Counted from the stretch's first letter, positions 7,697 to 15,904 are shown. The stretch: 64,000 nucleotides of DNA from Chungangia koreensis (GCF_042651785.1 NZ_JBHSEC010000020.1:124001-188000); one strand, 5' to 3'. Numbers and translations: made by a program. Notes: generated from the letters alone by a model not told the origin.

Positions 7697-8632
7697 TTAC
7701 AACTCCCTTACTTTGATTGGAATTAGCCGTTCATTCAATTGATCTCGATATTGTTCGTATTGCTGTGGCAGTTTAAGATCTGTACCAAGTCCTTCTTTTG
7801 TTTCATCAGTAGCAAAACCTGGAGGATCCGTTGCAATTTCAAATAAGATTTCTCCATGCTCTCTGAAGTAAATCGCATTGAAATAACTGCGGTCCTGAAC
7901 CGGTGTAACCCCGTAACCTTTTTCCTCGATATATGCTTTCCACGCGAGTTGGTCTTCATCATCCTTCGCACGCCAAGCGATATGATGGACTGTTCCCACA
8001 CCCATTGTTCCACGGCCATTTGGTGTAATTTTAACATCAATCACATTGCCTATGTCGGCAGAGGATTTGAAGCGGATCATTTCTCCTTCTTCACCAACCT
8101 TATCTAATCCCATATCTTCTTCAAGCAATTGAGCAGTAGCTCCTGGTTTGGCAGTAAATAAGGTAGCTCCACCAAAACCTTTAATAGCTACGTCAGAAGT
8201 GATGCCACCAAATTCCCAGTCACTCTTCTTGCCTTCCTCACGTTCTACCAATTCCAAACGGAGACCGTGCGTATCTTCGAATTGGAGGTACGACTCGCCA
8301 AAACGTTCAGCTTTTGTATAGTCAATATTGAACTTCGCTAAACGCTCTTCCCAGAACGGCAAAGCACCTGTTGGTACTGCATAGGATGTAACCCCTACTT
8401 GTCCATCGCCAATGCGTCCTTTATAAGCATTTGGCCAAGGGAAGAATGTAATAATCGTCCCTGGGTTCCCGCCTTCATCTCCAAAGTACAAATGATACGT
8501 ACCAGGATCATCAAAGTTAATGGTTTTCTTAACTAACCTGAGTCCTAAAACGCCTGCATAAAAGTCTATGTTTTCCTGTGGATGACCGACAATTGCAGTA
8601 ATATGATGGATTCCTTCTGTTCTTTTTGTCAT
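7697..8632 (-). CDS. MhqA/MhqO-type ring-cleaving dioxygenase (glyoxalase fold)
   Basis: The 311-residue protein has two vicinal-oxygen-chelate (glyoxalase/extradiol dioxygenase) modules, about 1-150 and 155-311. Metal ligands are expected in EGIHHITAI near the N-terminus, in GTVHHIAWRAK in the second module, and at the glutamate in FREHGEILFEIATD. Family members MhqA, MhqE and MhqO are thought to open quinone or hydroquinone rings during electrophile stress. The site AAAGGAGAAG precedes ATG 8632. It is the third gene of an operon with a second dioxygenase, a nitroreductase and an esterase. Which of MhqA, E or O is the ortholog cannot be told by eye. Confidence 0.85.
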   Translation of the reverse strand: MTKRTEGIHHITAIVGHPQENIDFYAGVLGLRLVKKTINFDDPGTYHLYFGDEGGNPGTIITFFPWPNAYKGRIGDGQVGVTSYAVPTGALPFWEERLAKFNIDYTKAERFGESYLQFEDTHGLRLELVEREEGKKSDWEFGGITSDVAIKGFGGATLFTAKPGATAQLLEEDMGLDKVGEEGEMIRFKSSADIGNVIDVKITPNGRGTMGVGTVHHIAWRAKDDEDQLAWKAYIEEKGYGVTPVQDRSYFNAIYFREHGEILFEIATDPPGFATDETKEGLGTDLKLPQQYEQYRDQLNERLIPIKVREL

Positions 8633-8647
8633 ATTGTTCTTCTCCTT

Positions 8648-9268
8648 TTAATAGTACTTCACTAATTCGCTTACGGGCTTTCGATAGCCTCTTGGCCGTC
8701 TGCTTGCCACTTTCTCCTTCCCGATAGCGATCATCAAGACAACTTCAAGGTGGTCTGGAATATTTAACACTCTTTTCACTTCATGCGGGTTAAAACCGAT
8801 CATGGGACATGTATCCCATCCGGCATCCTTTGCCGCCAGCATGAACATCATGGCAGATAGGGACGCATTCCGGATTGCCTCATCCCGGTGAAAAGAAATG
8901 CCTCTTCTTTTGTAAAATGACACTACATCATTCACTTCATCATTGTATTGGTCTTCGCTCAATACACCTAAAGTCAATAGACCTTCATAGATTTGAGCCG
9001 TTTCCTGATAGGCTAATGTGTCGCCTAATACGACAATTACCCCCGATGCCGCTCCTACCTTATACTGCCCATTTGCCGCTTCCTTCAACTGCATTTTCAG
9101 GTCAGGGTCAATGACTGCGGCGTACCTGGTGTGCTGGAGGTTAAAAGCGGAGGGCGTATATTTCAATACCCGGAAGATGTCATTCAAATCTTTTTCGGTA
9201 ATCGGATAATCCGGCAGAAAATTATTCGCTGATCTCCGTTCTTCTACTACTTGCTGGAACGATCTCAT
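8648..9268 (-). CDS. mhqN: MhqN-like nitroreductase
   Basis: A flavin-dependent nitroreductase-fold protein of 206 residues, expected to reduce quinones or nitro compounds with NAD(P)H. The N-terminal FMN-binding segment VVEERRSANNFLP and the C-terminal IGKEKVASRRPRGYRKPVSELV are characteristic. The in-frame ATG at 9298 would overlap the previous stop; ATG 9268 follows GGAGG by 7 nt and gives the usual short N-terminus. In B. subtilis mhqN sits with mhqO and mhqP in an MhqR-controlled operon, matching the context here. Confidence 0.85.
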   Translation of the reverse strand: MRSFQQVVEERRSANNFLPDYPITEKDLNDIFRVLKYTPSAFNLQHTRYAAVIDPDLKMQLKEAANGQYKVGAASGVIVVLGDTLAYQETAQIYEGLLTLGVLSEDQYNDEVNDVVSFYKRRGISFHRDEAIRNASLSAMMFMLAAKDAGWDTCPMIGFNPHEVKRVLNIPDHLEVVLMIAIGKEKVASRRPRGYRKPVSELVKYY

Positions 9269-9294
9269 GTCTTGTCCTCCATTGCTTAACCTTT

Positions 9295-10236
9295 TCAATC
9301 AATCGGTTCTAAATAAGCTTCAATCTCTTCTCTTCGATTTTCCAAGAATGGCGGCAAATCGAGTACAGTACCTAATTCTTCAATTGAAGAATCCACTGTG
9401 AATCCAGGACCATCGGTTGCAAGTTCGAACAAGATTCCGTTTTTCTCTCTAAAATACAAGCTTTCAAAGTAATAACGGTCTGTAATTTTCATAACCTTAA
9501 AACCGGCATTTACGATGCGTTCCTTCCACAATCGAAGTTCATCTCCATCTTTGACACGAATCGCCAAGTGATGAACGCTTCCTTTACCCCGTTTTTCTTT
9601 CGGCCCATCTAACTGAACAACTAAAATCTCTCCAAACACGTTTCCTTTAACTGATTGATAAAGCATTCCTTCTTTTAGTTCTTCAGCCAGTGAATAGCCA
9701 AATACAGTTTCCAATGTATCAGACAATTGTTTGGAATTGGCAACGGTCATTTCTACTGTTCCCATTCCTAAAATTTGATGTTCCAACGGTATATGAGAAT
9801 CTGTCCAACGCTGCCAATGATTAGGAACGTCAGCACCATTTAAGTTTAAAAGCACTAACCTCAAGCCATCAGAATCTTCAAATTGGAGTGCATCTCTTCC
9901 TGCGTATGATGAAATATCTTCATGTTGTATCTGTAGATTCTCAAATCGGTTTTTCCAGTAAATCAGACTTTCAAAGGTTGGAACAAACAGACCGATTCTT
10001 GTAATGGCGTTTGTTCCTCTATGCGTTTTACCTGCATTAGGTATTTCAAAAAACGACAACTCGGTTCCAGGACTGCCGGTTAAATCACCATAAAACAAGT
10101 GGTACATACGTGGATCATCTTGGTTTACCGTTTTCTTGACTCTTCTCAGACCTAATACTTTCTTATAAAAATCATGATTTACCCGAGCATTCTTCGTCAC
10201 CATTGAAATATGGTGATGTCCTTCTATTTGCATCAT
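9295..10236 (-). CDS. MhqO/MhqE-type ring-cleaving dioxygenase (glyoxalase fold)
   Basis: First gene of the mhq operon, 313 residues with two vicinal-oxygen-chelate modules. Likely iron ligands lie in EGHHHISMV, in KGSVHHLAIRVK and at the Glu of FREKNGILFELATDGPG. It is a paralogue of the 7697-8632 gene, so the operon carries two dioxygenases. The reading frame extends upstream to a GTG at 10251, but that overlaps GGAGGTGG, which places the start at ATG 10236 (or the adjacent ATG 10233). Its promoter region holds two MhqR-like boxes 25-75 bp upstream, so repression by MhqR relieved by quinones is likely. Confidence 0.86.
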   Translation of the reverse strand: MMQIEGHHHISMVTKNARVNHDFYKKVLGLRRVKKTVNQDDPRMYHLFYGDLTGSPGTELSFFEIPNAGKTHRGTNAITRIGLFVPTFESLIYWKNRFENLQIQHEDISSYAGRDALQFEDSDGLRLVLLNLNGADVPNHWQRWTDSHIPLEHQILGMGTVEMTVANSKQLSDTLETVFGYSLAEELKEGMLYQSVKGNVFGEILVVQLDGPKEKRGKGSVHHLAIRVKDGDELRLWKERIVNAGFKVMKITDRYYFESLYFREKNGILFELATDGPGFTVDSSIEELGTVLDLPPFLENRREEIEAYLEPID

Positions 10237-10261
10237 CCCATCCACCTCCACTTTTTATAAT

Positions 10262-10279
10262 TATCTCGAATTCGAGATA
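10262..10279. promoter_or_regulatory. MhqR-type operator 1 (perfect palindrome)
   Basis: TATCTCGAATTCGAGATA is an 18-bp perfect palindrome 26 bp before the first mhq gene. It is the same as the B. subtilis MhqR box (ATCTcgaAtTCgAGAT) as I remember it. The repressor gene is not in the window. Confidence 0.85.
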
Positions 10280-10293
10280 TATGATTATGATAT

Positions 10294-10311
10294 TATCTTT
10301 AATTCAAGATA
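10294..10311. promoter_or_regulatory. MhqR-type operator 2 (imperfect palindrome)
   Basis: TATCTTTAATTCAAGATA is a near-palindromic second copy, 32 bp (about three helical turns) from operator 1. On the minus strand its TTGAAT could be the -35 of the operon promoter, so bound repressor would cover the promoter. That overlap is inferred. Confidence 0.65.
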
Positions 10312-10515
10312 ACACGGAGGGATTTGTTCGTCAATGGTTTTATCTCGAAACTGAAATATATAATTGTAGAGTATTAATTCTTCTAACCAAGTCTGCAGCT
10401 CTTAACAGTCGGTTGTAACACCCCTTCTATACCGAAAGCGAGCGGCTTCTTTCGTTTTATATAGAATTCTCAGGGTAAAGAAATACTATTACCATGATTT
10501 TAAGGAGATGTAGCT

Positions 10516-11145
10516 ATGAGCATTAAAGCGTTAGTCTTGAATTGCAGTTTGAAGGACAGCACGAAGCAATCCAATACCCGTGCGCTCATTAACGAGATTG
10601 TTAAGATTTTTGATGAGAATAGCGTGGAGACAGAAGTACTCAGCATGGCTGACTATAATATCGGTTTAGGAATTACTCATGAGGCAGTGAATGATCAGGA
10701 TCAATGGCCAGAGATTTTTGAAAAAGTGAAACAGGCAGATATTCTTTTGCTTGGCTCGCCCGTTTGGCTTGGCGAACAGAGCAGCCTGTCCACTTTGGTA
10801 GTAGAAAGATTATATGGTGGAAGCAGCCTTACGAACGAAAAAGGCCAGTACATTTACTATAACAAAGTTGGCGGAGTGGTTGTTACAGGTAACGAAGATG
10901 GTGCGAAAAACGTTTCAAGCTACATAATATACACATTGTCGCATATCGGATTTACGATTCCTCCAAATGTGGATACTTATTGGGTAGGAGAAGCGGGTCC
11001 TGGTCCATCATATATCGAGGCAAACGGGTACGAAAACGATTTTACAATGCAACATGCAAAAATTACTGCTTACAATTTACTGCATTTTGCCCGGTTGTTG
11101 AAAGAGCATCCGATTCCGGCCGAGGGAAATGTGATTGAAAGTTAA
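10516..11145 (+). CDS. Flavodoxin-fold NAD(P)H-dependent FMN reductase
   Basis: A 209-residue flavodoxin-like oxidoreductase. The FMN phosphate-binding loop is LNCSLKDSTKQSNTRAL near the N-terminus, and GSPVWLGEQSS is the usual flavin-contact motif after the third strand. The site TAAGGAGATGTAGCT precedes ATG 10516. It is divergent from the mhq operon across a 279-bp gap carrying the MhqR-like boxes, so it might share quinone-responsive control. The operators sit closer to the mhq side, so this is only a possibility. It is not the AzoR family by length and motifs. Confidence 0.8.
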   Translation: MSIKALVLNCSLKDSTKQSNTRALINEIVKIFDENSVETEVLSMADYNIGLGITHEAVNDQDQWPEIFEKVKQADILLLGSPVWLGEQSSLSTLVVERLYGGSSLTNEKGQYIYYNKVGGVVVTGNEDGAKNVSSYIIYTLSHIGFTIPPNVDTYWVGEAGPGPSYIEANGYENDFTMQHAKITAYNLLHFARLLKEHPIPAEGNVIES

Positions 11146-11171
11146 TATAAATATCAGATAGGATACAAAAC

Positions 11172-11208
11172 GATCAGTCCGATTCAATAGAATTGGATTG
11201 ATTCTTTT
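11172..11208 (+). terminator. Terminator of the flavodoxin-fold gene
   Basis: GATCAGTCCGATT (11172-11184) and AATTGGATTGATT (11191-11203) form a 12-bp stem with two G-U pairs around CAATAG, followed by CTTTTT. Confidence 0.7.
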
Positions 11209-11258
11209 TGATTTTAACCTGATTGTTGGACGTAAACAACTTGAGGGATTGTTAGTAG

Positions 11259-11678
11259 TTAATTACTTTCACTTAACCCATTCACTACATTTTGTATTTT
11301 GCTGTCTATTTCATTTTTAAGCTTTTCTCCTTCATAGACATAAAACAGCATCACATTATTAACCTCGTACACTTTGTATGAGACTGTGTCCATACTTGCT
11401 GTTTTTTCACGCCAATCCTCCAAGCCCTCTTCTCGTTCAATACTTGAACCATAAATATAAATTAAAAGCATTTTCCCATCTAATTCATGACCAGAAGGTC
11501 TAACTCCATTAAGTTTCATACCAAATATATGGTCGTCCTTATTTACTTTGCTTTCCTTTAGTGACAATTGCTGTTCTTCAAATGAAGATAGAACCTCTTT
11601 TAATGTAATTGCATTGGGGTCATTTCCTTGGCAAGCCATCAATAAGAAGACCATAAAAATGAGAGCTAACTATTTCAA
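11259..11678 (-). pseudogene. Small lipoprotein with an amber codon in its signal peptide
   Basis: The open frame from ATG 11654 gives 131 residues with a lipobox (LLMAC) and a charged mature domain of unknown family. The ribosome site GGAGGGAGG lies well upstream, 7 nt before a TTG at 11678. Reading from that TTG gives Met-Lys, then TAG (11670-11672), then LALIFMVFLLMAC, a normal lipoprotein signal peptide if the TAG were AAG. One base change would therefore restore a standard gene. The protein may now be silent, or start poorly at ATG 11654 with no basic n-region and no ribosome site. The product family is not recognised. Confidence 0.6.
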
Positions 11679-11712
11679 ATAAATCGCCTCCCTCCTTTAG
11701 TAGAAGATTTCA

Positions 11713-11985
11713 TTAATCTTCTCCAACTAAAATTTCATATAAAACTTCTGAATCTTGCTTTGTTAATCTCACATATCTATCGCTATCGTCAACTATTTCT
11801 AAATTTCCACCATTTGAACTAATCCATAGTAAGTAGGAGGCTATTTTGTCTTCGCTCCCGTTGTTATTCTTAGATAGAAATTGAAATTGGTAATCATCTT
11901 TCTTAATTGAATAGCCTCAAAATATAAACCATGGAAAACGAATATTCTTCTTAATACCATTTAATGATAAGTTGAATTTAGGGTA
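11713..11985 (-). pseudogene. Degenerate ORF upstream of the lipoprotein gene
   Basis: The minus-strand frame reads from about 11985 through RFPWFIF, meets TGA at 11917-11919, then continues GYSIKKDDYQFQFLSK to EVLYEILVGED and TAA at 11713. The amino-acid flow across the TGA looks continuous and no start codon with a ribosome site follows the stop, so a nonsense mutation in an older gene is likely. The product is not recognised. It would have been co-transcribed with the damaged lipoprotein gene. The rest of the gap up to 12133 shows only the czcD ribosome site. Confidence 0.4.
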
Positions 11986-12133
11986 AAGAATATAACGGAG
12001 CTTATGATAGTAAAATTTCAGCGGGATGGAAACACTTTTTATTACACCTATGAAGTGAGTATGTATTTACCATTTTATCGAAAGCTTCAGGTTTCAGTGT
12101 GAGTAACTCCATTTTGTCTAAGGAGGTAACCAT

Positions 12134-13072
12134 ATGGGCAATGATCATACACATAGCGCGAATAAAAAAACATTATTAATATCGTTCATTATTATTACCG
12201 GTTTTATGTTCATCGAGGTAATTGGCGGAGTATTCACGAATAGTCTTGCTCTATTATCTGATGCAGGACATATGCTAAGCGATTCTATCTCACTGGCGGT
12301 AGGGTTATTAGCGTTTAAATTCGGCGAAAAAGCAGCCAATTACAATAAAACTTACGGATATAAAAGATTCGAGATATTAGCTGCAGTATTTAATGGTGTT
12401 ACTTTAATCGTTATTGCAATCTTCATTTCCTATGAAGCAGTCCAACGATTTACTAATCCACCCGAAATAGCTTCTACTGGTATGTTAATCATTGGATTTA
12501 TTGGTTTACTAATTAACATACTTGTAGCATGGATCATCATGCGCGGTGGGGATACAAAAGAAAATCTAAACCTTCGTGCCGCGTTTCTTCACGTACTCAG
12601 TGATATGCTTGGTTCAGTAGGAGCCATTGTTGCTGCGCTTCTCATCATGTTTTTGGAATGGGGATGGGCGGATCCACTTGCAAGTATCATCGTTGCTATC
12701 CTCGTACTGATTAGTGGTTATCGGGTTACGAAAGAATCAGTAAATGTACTAATGGAGGGCACGCCAAGTAATATTAATATTGAAGACATTATAAGTACGT
12801 TTAAAAACACACCAGGAGTAATCGACATCCATGATTTGCATGTGTGGAGTATTACAAGCGGACAAAACGCCCTATCTTGTCATGTAGTCATCAATGACAA
12901 TTTAACGATTCAAGAGAGCCAAAAGATGATCAATGAAATTGAGCATGAATTGATACATTTGGGGATTGGCCATATTACGATTCAAATGGAAAATGATGAT
13001 CACCCTCACGAAAATACAATTTTGTGTCATAATCAAAATGAAGAAAGCTCTCCTCATCATGACGATCATTAA
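12134..13072 (+). CDS. czcD: Cation diffusion facilitator, CzcD/ZitB type zinc exporter
   Basis: A 312-residue metal/proton antiporter of the CDF family that exports Zn2+ (and often Co2+ or Cd2+) from the cytoplasm. Six membrane helices are visible between about 15 and 200. The transport-site motifs are in helix 2 (SDAGHMLSDS, HxxxD) and helix 5 (HVLSDMLGS, HxxxD). The cytoplasmic metal-binding domain (about 205-295) contains DIHDLHVWSI and the tail is His-rich (HNQNEESSPHHDDH). Start ATG 12134 follows TAAGGAGGTAACCAT. It converges with a ZIP-type importer, so zinc export and uptake genes are neighbours. Confidence 0.92.
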   Translation: MGNDHTHSANKKTLLISFIIITGFMFIEVIGGVFTNSLALLSDAGHMLSDSISLAVGLLAFKFGEKAANYNKTYGYKRFEILAAVFNGVTLIVIAIFISYEAVQRFTNPPEIASTGMLIIGFIGLLINILVAWIIMRGGDTKENLNLRAAFLHVLSDMLGSVGAIVAALLIMFLEWGWADPLASIIVAILVLISGYRVTKESVNVLMEGTPSNINIEDIISTFKNTPGVIDIHDLHVWSITSGQNALSCHVVINDNLTIQESQKMINEIEHELIHLGIGHITIQMENDDHPHENTILCHNQNEESSPHHDDH

Positions 13073-13144
13073 TACTCCATTTAGATCATTACTTATGTAT
13101 TTTCCAAATTGTCCAATGACACAACTCAAGAAACAAAGCAAAAA

Positions 13145-13176
13145 AAGCTATCAGAATTTTTCTGATAGCTTTTTTA
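13145..13176 (+). terminator. Terminator of czcD
   Basis: AAAAGCTATCAGAA and TTCTGATAGCTTTTT form a strong stem around TTT, ending in a run of T. It also has A-rich flanks, so it may act for both convergent genes. Confidence 0.85.
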
Positions 13177-13264
13177 AAAATGCTTATCTCAACACGGACT
13201 GACACGTTACTCAATGTTTCGCCGGTAATTAAGGCAGCACATACAATAGATTCTTTACAATCTC

Positions 13265-14080
13265 TTATCCGAATGCAACATCCAAGATCATCATGATTGT
13301 AAAACCTAACATTAAGCATATTGAGGCTAAATCTTTATATCCATTTTCATGGGACCCTGGAATAACTTCTTCAATTACAACAAATATCATCGCACCTGCA
13401 GCAAAACTCAAAGCATATGGGAGTACCGGTGTCATTAATGTTACGGCAAGAACCCCAACTATTGCTGCAACAGGCTCCACCATACCCGATAACTGTCCGT
13501 AAAAAAAGCTTTTACGTCGTGACATACCCTCTCTTCGCAAAGGCATAGCAACAGCTGTACCTTCTGGTAAATTTTGAATACCTATACCAATCGCTAATGC
13601 GATCGCTGCTGGTAAAGAGGCTGACGGAAAACCGTTTGCTATAGCACCAAAAGCCACGCCAACTGCAAGTCCTTCAGGTATATTGTGTAATGTGATAGCA
13701 AAGATCAGAAGGGTGCTACGACGCCTTTTTGCAGGATTTATTCCCTCCGCATCTTTCATAGAAGAAGTGGGATGCAAGTGAGGAATAATCTTATCAGCTA
13801 CCCAAAGAAAAAAGCCCCCTAATAAAAACCCAATAGCTGCCGGAAACCATGCCGGAAAAGAACTACCTTCCGACATTTCAATGGCAGGCGACAGTAACGA
13901 CCAAAAACTTGCTGCAATCATTACTCCACCAGCAAATCCTAACATTCCGTCCATAAGCTTTTGGTTCATTTTCTTAGTAGTAAATACTAATGCAGCACCA
14001 ATAGCAGTCATACCCCATGTAAAAAGAGTAGCTATCAGCGCTTGAGCAACAGGACTTAGCGTTGCGAAATAGTCAGTCAT
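13265..14080 (-). CDS. ZIP-family divalent metal transporter (ZupT/GufA-like)
   Basis: A 271-residue membrane protein with about eight helices. The ZIP signature is in helix 4 (HNIPEGLAVGVAFGA) and helix 5 (IGIQNLPEGTAVAMP), each supplying the H/N-x-x-P-E-G metal-site residues, plus GQLSGMVEPVAA. These proteins bring Zn2+, Fe2+ or Mn2+ into the cytoplasm. Start ATG 14080 follows GGGGGAGGCAGAAGC. The GufA-like subgroup is suggested by the second motif starting with N, not H. No Zur or Fur box is evident upstream. Confidence 0.88.
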   Translation of the reverse strand: MTDYFATLSPVAQALIATLFTWGMTAIGAALVFTTKKMNQKLMDGMLGFAGGVMIAASFWSLLSPAIEMSEGSSFPAWFPAAIGFLLGGFFLWVADKIIPHLHPTSSMKDAEGINPAKRRRSTLLIFAITLHNIPEGLAVGVAFGAIANGFPSASLPAAIALAIGIGIQNLPEGTAVAMPLRREGMSRRKSFFYGQLSGMVEPVAAIVGVLAVTLMTPVLPYALSFAAGAMIFVVIEEVIPGSHENGYKDLASICLMLGFTIMMILDVAFG

Positions 14081-14302
14081 AATGCTTCTGCCTCCCCCAT
14101 ATTATTTTCAATCCTAATCTTTATTAATGGTATTATTGTATGCTCAAAGTTTCCTTCGTGCAACATTTTTACTTTGACGACACATTCAATTTATTACCCT
14201 TGAAATGATCTGGTGAATACTTCAATCAAAATATGAGTGTAGTTAATTAACTTGTAATTCGACCATTTCGATGTAAGCTCAAATAGAAACTTGGAAATAA
14301 AT

Positions 14303-14339
14303 AAAGCATAAAGCTGTCATAATGACAGCTTTATGCTTT
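14303..14339 (-). terminator. Terminator of the 14473-14706 gene
   Basis: A near-perfect 17-bp stem, AAAGCATAAAGCTGTCA against TGACAGCTTTATGCTTT, with a 3-nt loop and flanking A/T runs. Position fits the end of the leftward small gene. The outer stem (AAAGCATAA/TTATGCTTT) resembles the terminator at 1266-1300. Confidence 0.8.
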
Positions 14340-14358
14340 AAGAACGTACTGTTTTTTT

Positions 14359-14405
14359 CCATAGCAATTTACTATGAAAGTGTCGGGAATCGAACCCGTT
14401 TCTAC
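14359..14405 (-). repeat. Degenerate copy of the ssrA 3' end (att-like remnant)
   Basis: The 15-bp T-arm sequence CGGGAATCGAACCCG is shared exactly with ssrA (14926-14940). It is preceded, as in ssrA, by CCATAG-N-TACTATG, and TTCTACGC follows nearby in both. No matching acceptor 5' half exists, so this is not a tRNA. tmRNA 3' ends are common integrase attachment sites, so this may be the far att site of an eroded island whose only remaining gene is at 14473-14706. The rest of the 14081-14472 gap shows only the terminator at 14303. Confidence 0.5.
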
Positions 14406-14472
14406 GCTGACACCAGCAGTCATAATTGCCCTACATATACGAATGGGAGATGAAAAAAACATATGAAGTTGA

Positions 14473-14706
14473 TCACTTATGATCCTTCTCATTGCCATGC
14501 TTAAAATTACCTGTTGCTTTAGCCATTAGTAATTGGGCTTCTTTAAAATCTGCAGATTGTATCTTACTCAAAAACTTTTCACTCGCTTTACCTGCAAGCG
14601 TGGTTACGTGCTTTCCTTGAAAGGAGATAAATACTTTTTTATCTTTTGTAATTCTATAGGCAAAAATCTCCTCGTCGAATCGATTTCGCTTATCAATATC
14701 TCCCAA
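14473..14706 (-). CDS. Conserved small basic protein of unknown function
   Basis: A 77-residue soluble, lysine-rich protein (KKVFISFQGKHVTTLAGKASEKFLSKI). It starts at TTG 14706 after AAGGAGG. I recall similar 65-75 residue proteins in other Bacillaceae genomes but no function. It lies between ssrA and a degenerate copy of the ssrA 3' end, so it may be cargo of an old integrated element. Its own terminator is at 14303-14339. No DNA-binding or enzyme motif can be seen. Confidence 0.7.
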   Translation of the reverse strand: MGDIDKRNRFDEEIFAYRITKDKKVFISFQGKHVTTLAGKASEKFLSKIQSADFKEAQLLMAKATGNFKHGNEKDHK

Positions 14707-14848
14707 TGATTGGCCTCCTTAATTAACGTTAAAGTACTTCCTCAAAATGTATCCTCAGTTTTATCCTTTACTTTTTTAATTCAACAAATGTGATAAGAAT
14801 CCTCCAAATCAAAATGAAAGTTTCTACTGACACAAGGAAACTCTCAAC

Positions 14849-14888
14849 GAAAAAGCCACTTTCCTATTTTAAAGGAAAGTGGCTTTAT
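14849..14888 (-). terminator. Terminator of ssrA
   Basis: AAAAGCCACTTTCC and GGAAAGTGGCTTT form a 12-bp stem; on the minus strand it ends in TTTTT. It lies about 30 bp after the mature tmRNA 3' end. Confidence 0.85.
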
Positions 14889-14901
14889 TATTCGTATTAA
14901 A

Positions 14902-14919
14902 CCATAGTACGTACTATGG
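14902..14919. repeat. 18-bp perfect palindrome abutting the tmRNA 3' end
   Basis: CCATAGTACGTACTATGG is a perfect palindrome covering the last bases of the tmRNA acceptor and the first transcribed trailer bases. A degraded version (CCATAGCAATTTACTATG) lies beside the ssrA fragment at 14359. It could be a processing hairpin or an integrase core site. Confidence 0.6.
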
Positions 14920-15269
14920 AGACGGCGGGAATCGAACCCGCGTCCAGAGACTCCAACACTTAAGCTTCTACGCGTGTATCTTGCCTATTCACATTTCACG
15001 CAGCATTATGCCGACAAGCAGGCGTCCTGTTCGCTAACCTGGAAATCTCTTACGGCTGACTCAGGTGGTACCAGTCGTCGTATCCCACTAAAGTTGAGCT
15101 CTACATAGCCACATGGGCGATGGATACATAGAGCAGTTTCGAGCTTACGCTGCGAAAGCTAGGTTGTTGTTTGTTTTGCCAGTTATTATTAACTGCCGTT
15201 GATACGGAGCCGAGCCCTCCGACGCGCAACTCAAGCTCAGACGATCCCTGTCGAATCCGTAACGTCCCC
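14917..15269 (-). ncRNA. ssrA: Transfer-messenger RNA (tmRNA)
   Basis: A 353-nt tmRNA that rescues stalled ribosomes with SmpB and tags the nascent peptide for proteolysis. The 5' GGGGACG pairs with the 3' CGTCTCC, and the T-arm CGGGTTCGATTCCCG is intact; CCA is not encoded. The tag reading frame (15145-15180) encodes GKTNNNLAFAA then TAA, preceded by the usual alanine charged on the tmRNA itself. The LAFAA end fits ClpXP recognition. It is followed by a terminator and lies just downstream of smpB, rnr, est and secG on the same strand, the standard Bacillales order. Confidence 0.97.
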
Positions 15270-15357
15270 GTATGGGATGTAAGGAAATCCTAAAAAGGAT
15301 TGAATCTGGCAAGTTGTAACCTTATTATAAGGTATTTTACAGGAAATTTCAAGGGGT

Positions 15358-15825
15358 CTACTCACGCAACCTTGCCTTGAATGCACGCTCTACCTCGCGT
15401 TTCGCTTCTTTCTTCTTAAGGTCTTCACGCTTATCGTAGTTTTTCTTCCCTTTACCGATTCCGATCAGGACCTTTGCATAGCCGTCCTTCATGTACATCT
15501 TAATCGGTACAATTGTTATTCCCTGCTCCTTGATCGTACCAATCAACTGGTTAATTTGACGTTTATGGAGCAAGAGCTTTCTCGAACGAATTGGATCGTG
15601 GTTGAACCTGTTTCCTTGTTCATACGGACTGATATGCATATTTGAAATCCATGCTTCGTTGTTCCGGATTCGGACGAATGCGTCCCTCAATTGGACTTTC
15701 CCGTTACGGACAGATTTAATTTCTGTCCCTTGTAGGACGATTCCGGCTTCGAATGTTTCTTCTATAAAGTAATCATGGTTCGCCTTCTTGTTTTGGGCAA
15801 CCGTTTTCCCCATTCCTTTTGGCAT
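15358..15825 (-). CDS. smpB: SsrA-binding protein SmpB
   Basis: A 155-residue OB-fold RNA-binding protein that delivers tmRNA to stalled ribosomes. Typical motifs are NKKANHDYFIEETFEAGIVL (N-terminal), GTEIKSVRNGKVQLRDAFV, and the basic C-terminal tail GKKNYDKREDLKKKEAKRE that lies in the empty mRNA channel. The frame extends to a GTG at 15834, but AGAGG places the start at ATG 15825 (MPKGMGK). It is followed within 90 bp by ssrA and preceded by rnr. Confidence 0.97.
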   Translation of the reverse strand: MPKGMGKTVAQNKKANHDYFIEETFEAGIVLQGTEIKSVRNGKVQLRDAFVRIRNNEAWISNMHISPYEQGNRFNHDPIRSRKLLLHKRQINQLIGTIKEQGITIVPIKMYMKDGYAKVLIGIGKGKKNYDKREDLKKKEAKREVERAFKARLRE

Positions 15826-15904
15826 ACTTCTCACCTCTAACCCAGCAACTAGTATCTTTCATTGTATAAAATAAATGAAGGGGACGGCAAGTGCCGCCCC
15901 ACTT

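Noticed and set aside
14373..14440. Additional tRNA gene
   Set aside because: Only a T-arm is present; no acceptor or anticodon stems can be formed.
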